Shown: one piece after another, positions 59,397 to 64,000 of the stretch
How the letters are laid out: each line of letters opens with the position of its first letter
Position numbering within the stretch: position 1 is the first letter of the stretch
NCBI RefSeq assembly: GCF_009827055.1
Contig: NZ_WUMK01000002.1
Coordinates: forward strand, 124,001 to 188,000
Length of the DNA: 64,000 bases
Direction: 5' to 3'
DNA from: Shinella kummerowiae
GTDB taxonomy: Bacteria > Pseudomonadota > Alphaproteobacteria > Rhizobiales > Rhizobiaceae
Notes under the pieces: generated by a model
What the model saw: only the letters and a program-made list of their open reading frames with translations
What the model was told of the DNA's origin: nothing
The model's database searches: none
Position numbers and translations under genes: made by a program

Positions 59397-61283
59397 TTAG
59401 TGTTCGATATCGTCGCCGGGCAGGATATCGCCCTCGGCGGATTCCGCCACAGCCGCAGCCTCGACGGTCTCGGGTTCGTCTTCGGTTTCCTGCACCTTGA
59501 TGCGCACGTCGGTGATCTTGGCGCCCGGGAAACGCTGCAGGATGGCTGCGACGTCCGGATCCTGGCGCGCATCGGCGACGCGCGCCTCCTGCGCCTGCGT
59601 TTCGGCTTCGGCCAATGTCGGGCCGCCAGCTTCGCGTGACAGGATCACCATCCAGCGCGCGCCGGTCCATTCCTGCAGCCGGCTCTGGAGTTCGGAGACA
59701 AGCGACTTCGGCGCATCGTCCGCCAGGCTGATTTCCAGCCGGCCGGGCTCGATCTTCACGGGACGCACGAAAGCGCGCAGCAGCGCACGGATGCGAATAT
59801 CGCGGTTCTTGGTGCAGAGATCGGCAAGATCCGAAAGGGAATTGACCGGCACCTTGGGTGTTGCCGCCGGCAGCGGAGCCTCGACCGGTTCGATGCGCCC
59901 GACAGGTGCTGGCACCGGATCGGCCTGCGGCACGGGCCGCAGCATGGTCACGGTCGCGCCGCCCGACTGAACGCGCTGCGCCGGAGCGTCGGGCTGCCGC
60001 GAGACGGCGGAGACCGACGCCGAAGAGCCGCTATTGCCGCCGAGCGTGCTGGATGATTGCGCAACACGTCCACCATTGCCGCCGCCATCGCTAGCCGAAA
60101 GCTCGGCAAGGCGGCGCGCGGCGTCTTCCGGCGACGGCAGATTGGCCGCATGCGCGAGGCGGATGATGACCATCTCGGCGGCACCGGCCGGGCGGCTGGA
60201 GGCTTCCGTTTCCGGAATGCCCTTCAGCAGCATCTGCCACATGCGCGAGAGTACGGTCACCGCAAGCGAATTGGCAAACTCGACGCCGCGCACGCGCTCG
60301 ATCTCGCTCAGCGACTGGTCGCCGGTGGCATCGGGCACGTATTTCATGCGGGTGACGAGATGGGTGAAATCGGCAAGATCGGTCAAAACGACAGGCGGGC
60401 TGGCGCCGGCCTCGTATTGTGCGGCGAATTCGGCGAGCGCTGCCGCGGCATCGCCCTTCACGATATGCTCGAAGAGATCGACGATGCGGGCGCGGTCAGC
60501 AAGGCCGAGCATCGAGCGCACGGCATTCACCTCGACGCTGCCGCCGCCATGGGCGATCGCCTGGTCGAGCAGCGAAAGACCGTCGCGGGCGGAACCCTCG
60601 GCGGCACGCGCGATCATGGCAAGGGCATCCGGCTCGGCGTCGACGCCTTCCTTGCCCAGAATGGTGGTGAACAGGCCGACGAGGTCGGAAGCGCCGATGC
60701 GGCGCAGGTCGAAACGCTGGCAGCGCGACAGAACGGTGATCGGAACCTTGCGGATTTCCGTCGTCGCGAAAATGAATTTCACATGCTCCGGCGGCTCCTC
60801 GAGCGTCTTCAACAATCCGTTGAAGGCCTGTGTCGACAGCATGTGCACTTCGTCGATGATATACACTTTATAGCGCGCCGAAACCGGGCGGTAGCGCACC
60901 TGCTCGATGATCTCGCGGATATCGTCGATACCGGTATGGGAGGCGGCGTCCATCTCGATCACGTCGACGTGCCGGCCTTCCATGATGGCCTGGCAATGTT
61001 CGCCGGGCGCGCGCAGGTCGATCGTCGGCTTGTCGATTTCGGCGGTCTTGTAGTTGAGGGCACGGGCAAGGATGCGGGCCGTCGTCGTCTTGCCAACGCC
61101 GCGCACACCCGTCAGCATATAGGCCTGCGCGATACGCCCGGTCTCGAACGCGTTGGTCAGCGTGCGGACCATCGGCTCCTGGCCGACCATGAGGTCGGAG
61201 AAATCCTTGGGACGGTATTTTCGCGCGAGCACCCGGTAGGCGGCTGGCTTTTCGCTGGACGGTTTTGGGGTTTCGTCGCTCAT
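59397..61283 (-). CDS. dnaX: DNA polymerase III subunits gamma/tau
   Basis: Product of 628 residues. The clamp-loader ATPase region has Walker [13 protein letters not shown], Walker [11 protein letters not shown] and sensor/SRC motif [11 protein letters not shown]. The zinc-ligand cysteines of E. coli DnaX are mostly absent. A Pro/Gly/Ser-rich linker leads to the tau C-terminal domain. Start is ATG 61283; the frame continues to 61799 without domain sequence. I see no programmed frameshift site. It lies just downstream of the SRP RNA gene. Confidence 0.96.
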   Translation of the reverse strand: MSDETPKPSSEKPAAYRVLARKYRPKDFSDLMVGQEPMVRTLTNAFETGRIAQAYMLTGVRGVGKTTTARILARALNYKTAEIDKPTIDLRAPGEHCQAIMEGRHVDVIEMDAASHTGIDDIREIIEQVRYRPVSARYKVYIIDEVHMLSTQAFNGLLKTLEEPPEHVKFIFATTEIRKVPITVLSRCQRFDLRRIGASDLVGLFTTILGKEGVDAEPDALAMIARAAEGSARDGLSLLDQAIAHGGGSVEVNAVRSMLGLADRARIVDLFEHIVKGDAAAALAEFAAQYEAGASPPVVLTDLADFTHLVTRMKYVPDATGDQSLSEIERVRGVEFANSLAVTVLSRMWQMLLKGIPETEASSRPAGAAEMVIIRLAHAANLPSPEDAARRLAELSASDGGGNGGRVAQSSSTLGGNSGSSASVSAVSRQPDAPAQRVQSGGATVTMLRPVPQADPVPAPVGRIEPVEAPLPAATPKVPVNSLSDLADLCTKNRDIRIRALLRAFVRPVKIEPGRLEISLADDAPKSLVSELQSRLQEWTGARWMVILSREAGGPTLAEAETQAQEARVADARQDPDVAAILQRFPGAKITDVRIKVQETEDEPETVEAAAVAESAEGDILPGDDIEH

Positions 61284-61328
61284 AGACCCTGCCGTTGATA
61301 GAACGTCTGTCCCGACAGGACGGAAAGG

Positions 61329-61428
61329 TGGGAGGCTGGCACGATGACCCGTGCCGGGCTCGTTGGGGCTGCTTCCTTCCGGACCTGACCCGGTTGGCGA
61401 GTGGCTCGTCCACCACCAACCTCCCGTC
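61329..61428 (-). ncRNA. ffs: Signal recognition particle RNA (4.5S type)
   Basis: The minus strand contains the conserved apical sequence GGTCAGGTCCGGAAGGAAGC, with outer stem GGGAGGTTGG pairing with CCAGCCTCCC (one G-T). About 100 bases, a standard bacterial SRP RNA that binds Ffh. It lies about 45 bases upstream of dnaX, an arrangement common in alphaproteobacteria. Exact ends are estimated from the stem. Confidence 0.93.
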
Positions 61429-61539
61429 CCCCATATCGGCAATATTCCAACCGAATGCAAGCGCGACCGACAAAAAACTATTGGGGGAATTTGGATGCCA
61501 TGGCATGACTCTATGAAAGAAGCATTTCGGGAGAACCCC

Positions 61540-61950
61540 TTGAGCGATTTTCGACCCGACGAACGGCTGGCGCGCGACAGCGATCTCCTGACGAAGATCG
61601 GCCTGTGCGAACTGCGCCTGATGAAGGACAGCCGCTGGCCGTGGCTGGTGCTCGTGCCGCAGCGCCCGGATGTCAGCGAGATCTTCGACCTGACGCCGCT
61701 CGACCAGACCATGCTGACCTTCGAGACGGTTCTGGTCTCCGAGGCGCTGAAGACGGTGACGGGGGCAACGAAGATCAATATCGGCGCGCTCGGCAACATT
61801 GTGCGCCAGCTTCACGTCCACATCATCGCCCGCAGCGAAGGTGACCCGAACTGGCCCGGTCCCGTCTGGGGCTACGGCACCGCCGAGCCGCGCTCGGCCG
61901 ACGAAACCAAGGCCTTTGCCGCCAAGCTTTTGGACGCGCTCGCACCATGA
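61540..61950 (+). CDS. HIT family (histidine triad) protein
   Basis: Product of 136 residues. The hydrolase triad is RQLHVHIIARSEGD, and the N-terminal half has CELRLMKDSRWPWLVLVP. I chose TTG 61540 because GGGAG is 6 bases upstream and the sequence then starts with the family-like SDFRPDERLARDSDLL; ATG codons at 61495 and 61513 lack such a site. The stop overlaps nudC as ATGA, so the pair is coupled. Confidence 0.85.
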   Translation: MSDFRPDERLARDSDLLTKIGLCELRLMKDSRWPWLVLVPQRPDVSEIFDLTPLDQTMLTFETVLVSEALKTVTGATKINIGALGNIVRQLHVHIIARSEGDPNWPGPVWGYGTAEPRSADETKAFAAKLLDALAP

Positions 61951-62921
61951 AGCCATCGCTTTTCGATCTCTACCGCCCGCACCCCGAACCGAGCACCATG
62001 GTGGCGTTTGCGGAAAACAGCCTGGATCGCCAGTCGGAGCACCGTGCGCCGGATTGCCTCGAACAGGCCTTCAAGGCCGAGACGGTGCACGCCTTCGCGC
62101 TTGCCGGCGGCAAACTTGTCGTCAAGCATGACGAGAAGATCATCGATCCGCTGTTTGCGCCCTATGAACTCGCCGAACTCGATCCGATCCCGGAAGAATC
62201 GATCCTGCTCGGCTACCTGAAGAACGGCGAACCCCGGCTGGCCATTCCCGTGCGGGCCGATCCAGAGACCTTGCAGGAACCGCTGAAGGCCACCGACGGG
62301 CGCACACTCTACCGCCAGCAGATGCTCGACGACGATCTGCTCGGCCAGTTCGCCCAGGCCTCCAGCCTGATGACCTGGAACAGCAACAACCGCTTCTGCG
62401 GCAAGTGCGGCTCGCCGACCCGCTCGGAAATCGGCGGCTATCGCCGGGTGTGCGAGGCGTGCAGCCACACGATCTTCCCGCGCACCGATCCGGTCGCGAT
62501 CATGCTGGTCATTGATATCGAGCGTGATCTTTGCCTGCTCGGCCGCTCGCCGCATTTCCCGGAGGGCATGTATTCCTGCCTTGCCGGCTTCCTGGAACCG
62601 GGCGAGACGATCGAGCACACGGTGCGCCGCGAAACCCTCGAGGAATCCGGCATCAAGGTCGGCCGCGTGCGCTACCACGCCTCGCAGCCCTGGCCGATGC
62701 CGCACTCGCTGATGATCGGTTGCTATGGGGAGGCGATCTCCTTCGACATCCGCCGCGACGAGACCGAACTGGAGGATTGCCGCTGGTTCACCCGCGAGGA
62801 GACCGCGGCGATGATCGAGCGCAGCGCCATGGCGGGTGCAGCACCCGGCACCACGATGCCACCGCCGAAGGGCGCCATCGCGCACCGGCTGATGCGCGAC
62901 TGGCTCGACTGGAAGGGCTGA
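61947..62921 (+). CDS. nudC: NADH pyrophosphatase NudC
   Basis: Product of 324 residues with a zinc ribbon (FCGKCGS ... CEACSH) and Nudix box GFLEPGETIEHTVRRETLEESG. The SQPWPMPHSLM motif is specific to NudC. It hydrolyses NADH and removes NAD caps from RNA. Convergent with the SDR gene 50 bases away. Confidence 0.93.
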   Translation: MKPSLFDLYRPHPEPSTMVAFAENSLDRQSEHRAPDCLEQAFKAETVHAFALAGGKLVVKHDEKIIDPLFAPYELAELDPIPEESILLGYLKNGEPRLAIPVRADPETLQEPLKATDGRTLYRQQMLDDDLLGQFAQASSLMTWNSNNRFCGKCGSPTRSEIGGYRRVCEACSHTIFPRTDPVAIMLVIDIERDLCLLGRSPHFPEGMYSCLAGFLEPGETIEHTVRRETLEESGIKVGRVRYHASQPWPMPHSLMIGCYGEAISFDIRRDETELEDCRWFTREETAAMIERSAMAGAAPGTTMPPPKGAIAHRLMRDWLDWKG

Positions 62922-62971
62922 TCAACACAGCCCGGTTTTGGCCGTGAATGGTGCCCCGGTCAACGGTGCGA

Positions 62972-63745
62972 TCAAATACGGGCACCGCCGGTGGCGTCGA
63001 TCATTTGCCCCGTTGTCCAGCGAGCCTCGCTCGACGCGACGAACGCGACGACATCGGCAATATCCGCGGCTGTGCCGACACGTGAGAAGACCGACATCGC
63101 TTCAGCGCCGGCGCGCGCCTCCGGCTGCGCCAGCCACTCCGCATTCATGTCCGTGTCGGTAACACCCGGCATGACCGCGTTGACCGTGATGCCACGGCGA
63201 CCGAAGTCCGGCGCGAGCGCCAGTGTCAGCGTTTCAAGCGCGCCCTTCGATGCTGCATAGGCCGGATGGCTCGGCGCGGCGATGCGCGTGAAACCCGTCG
63301 ATATGTTGATGATCCGTCCATTGTCGCGAATATGGTCGGCGGCTGCCTGGATCAGGAAGAACGGCGCCTTGAAGTTGATCGTCATCGTCTCGTCGAAGAA
63401 CGATTCGCTGGTTTCCGCCAGGGAAACCGCCTGGGCGATACCCGCATTATTGACGAGAATATCCAGGCCAGGCTCGCCGGTCGCTGCAATCGCTGCGGTC
63501 TTGAACTGGCCCCACAGGCTGTCTGCGGCTTCCTTGCCCTTGCTCAGGTCCGCCTTGATCGCGACGCCTTTTGCTCCGAGAGCCTCGATCTCGCGGATGG
63601 TCGCTTCGGCGGCGTCGGCGTTGCTGCCGTAGTGCACGCCGATGAGGGCCGCACCCTCCTTCGCGAAGGCAAGCGCGATAGCACGACCGATACCGCGCGA
63701 ACCTCCGGTCACAAGGGCTGTTTTATTCGACAGTTTTCCAGACAT
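62972..63745 (-). CDS. Short-chain dehydrogenase/reductase
   Basis: Classical SDR of 257 residues with TGGSRGIG, NNAG, catalytic Ser-Tyr-x3-Lys (HPAYAASKGAL) and a C-terminal TGQMIDATGG. The substrate cannot be read from sequence. The ATG at 63745 has GGAGCG upstream. It is divergent from a TetR regulator whose operator candidates lie between them, so expression is probably induced by a small molecule. Confidence 0.9.
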   Translation of the reverse strand: MSGKLSNKTALVTGGSRGIGRAIALAFAKEGAALIGVHYGSNADAAEATIREIEALGAKGVAIKADLSKGKEAADSLWGQFKTAAIAATGEPGLDILVNNAGIAQAVSLAETSESFFDETMTINFKAPFFLIQAAADHIRDNGRIINISTGFTRIAAPSHPAYAASKGALETLTLALAPDFGRRGITVNAVMPGVTDTDMNAEWLAQPEARAGAEAMSVFSRVGTAADIADVVAFVASSEARWTTGQMIDATGGARI

Positions 63746-63766
63746 CGTTCGCTCCATTGATATTTT

Positions 63767-63828
63767 TATAATGATCGATACAATAAATGCCGGAAAGAGC
63801 CCGTCAAGGATTATTATAGTGATCGATA
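63767..63828. promoter_or_regulatory. Candidate TetR operator with direct repeats
   Basis: The sequence TATA(A/G)TGATCGATA occurs twice, at 63767-63780 and 63815-63828, 48 bases apart in the SDR-tetR intergenic region. The TGATCGATA core is partly palindromic. The second copy overlaps the chosen tetR start. Position suggests autoregulation and SDR control. Confidence 0.6.
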
Positions 63829-64000
63829 TAAAAACAGATGTGCCCGCGCGGAAACGCGGCAGGCCTCGGGTACTGGACCGGGACGTCGGGCTTGATGTCG
63901 CGGCGCGGCTGTTTTGGGAGCATGGCTACGAGGGAACCTCGATCGCCGACCTGACCAAGGCCATGGGGATCACGCCTCCCTCCCTCTACGCAACCTTCGG
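63819..64000 (+). CDS. TetR-family regulator, 3' end cut by the window
   Basis: About 60 residues are visible: a basic leader (PARKRGRPR), then the helix-turn-helix [35 protein letters not shown], typical of TetR proteins. GTG at 63819 has AAGGA 8 bases upstream; GTG at 63840 is an alternative that would leave the second operator repeat free. The ligand-binding part is outside the window. It probably regulates the divergent SDR gene. Confidence 0.85.
   Translation, partial: [60 protein letters not shown]

Noticed and set aside
59397-61283. Programmed frameshift in dnaX producing gamma
   Set aside because: No A-AAA-AAG-type slippery run or following hairpin was seen near the end of the ATPase region.

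Overview
The window is ordinary chromosomal DNA of a high-GC alphaproteobacterium. Several gene orders point to the Rhizobiaceae (Rhizobium, Agrobacterium, Ensifer or Shinella group): the chemotaxis order icpA-cheS-cheY1-cheA-cheW-cheR, the rhamnose locus rhaRSTPQUK facing rhaDI, an irr-type Fur protein opposite fabA-fabB-fabI, aroA...cmk-rpsA, and rimP-nusA-ylxR-infB-rbfA-truB...rpsO-pnp. I cannot name the genus. I saw no phage, insertion sequence, integrase, CRISPR array or plasmid function.

Layout. Positions 1-5847 (minus strand) hold the first part of a chemotaxis operon, beginning with a soluble globin-like receptor (icpA); cheR runs off the left edge. Positions 6398-17242 hold a complete L-rhamnose uptake and breakdown locus. 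RhaS, RhaT, RhaP and RhaQ import the sugar; RhaU, RhaI, RhaK and the two-domain RhaD convert it to dihydroxyacetone phosphate and lactaldehyde or its oxidation product. The DeoR-type regulator RhaR is divergent from rhaD across a repeat-rich operator candidate. A rhizobial palindromic repeat separates rhaS from rhaT.

Positions 17338-26045 are a less characterised stretch: a GlsB-type membrane protein, a 2-hydroxyacid dehydrogenase, RNase D, a DUF817 membrane protein, a eukaryotic-style nicotinamide phosphoribosyltransferase, and two unrecognised proteins (416 and 648 residues) that share an IRNP-x-G-x-EA motif. Positions 26123-31391 hold rpsA, cmk, a LAS-type metallopeptidase-like gene inserted before cmk, aroA and a TIGR02300-type acidic protein. 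A tRNA-Ala(GGC) follows, then small envelope genes, irr, fabA-fabB-fabI, and an Lrp/LysE pair.

Positions 40349-53984 (minus) are the translation and RNA-decay block: an RsmC-like methyltransferase, pnp, rpsO, truB, rbfA, infB, ylxR, nusA and rimP. An SH3-domain protein and an HWE-type histidine kinase lie between rpsO and truB. Positions 54232-64000 hold an MFS exporter with an extra C-terminal domain, a lytic transglycosylase, recR, MOSC and LysE genes, ybaB, dnaX, the SRP RNA, a HIT protein, nudC, and an SDR gene divergent from a truncated TetR regulator.

No clearly new multi-gene system is evident. The best leads are the IRNP-motif proteins, the LAS-like protein between aroA and cmk, the receptor globin that lacks the proximal histidine, and a 37-residue membrane microprotein upstream of the che operon.
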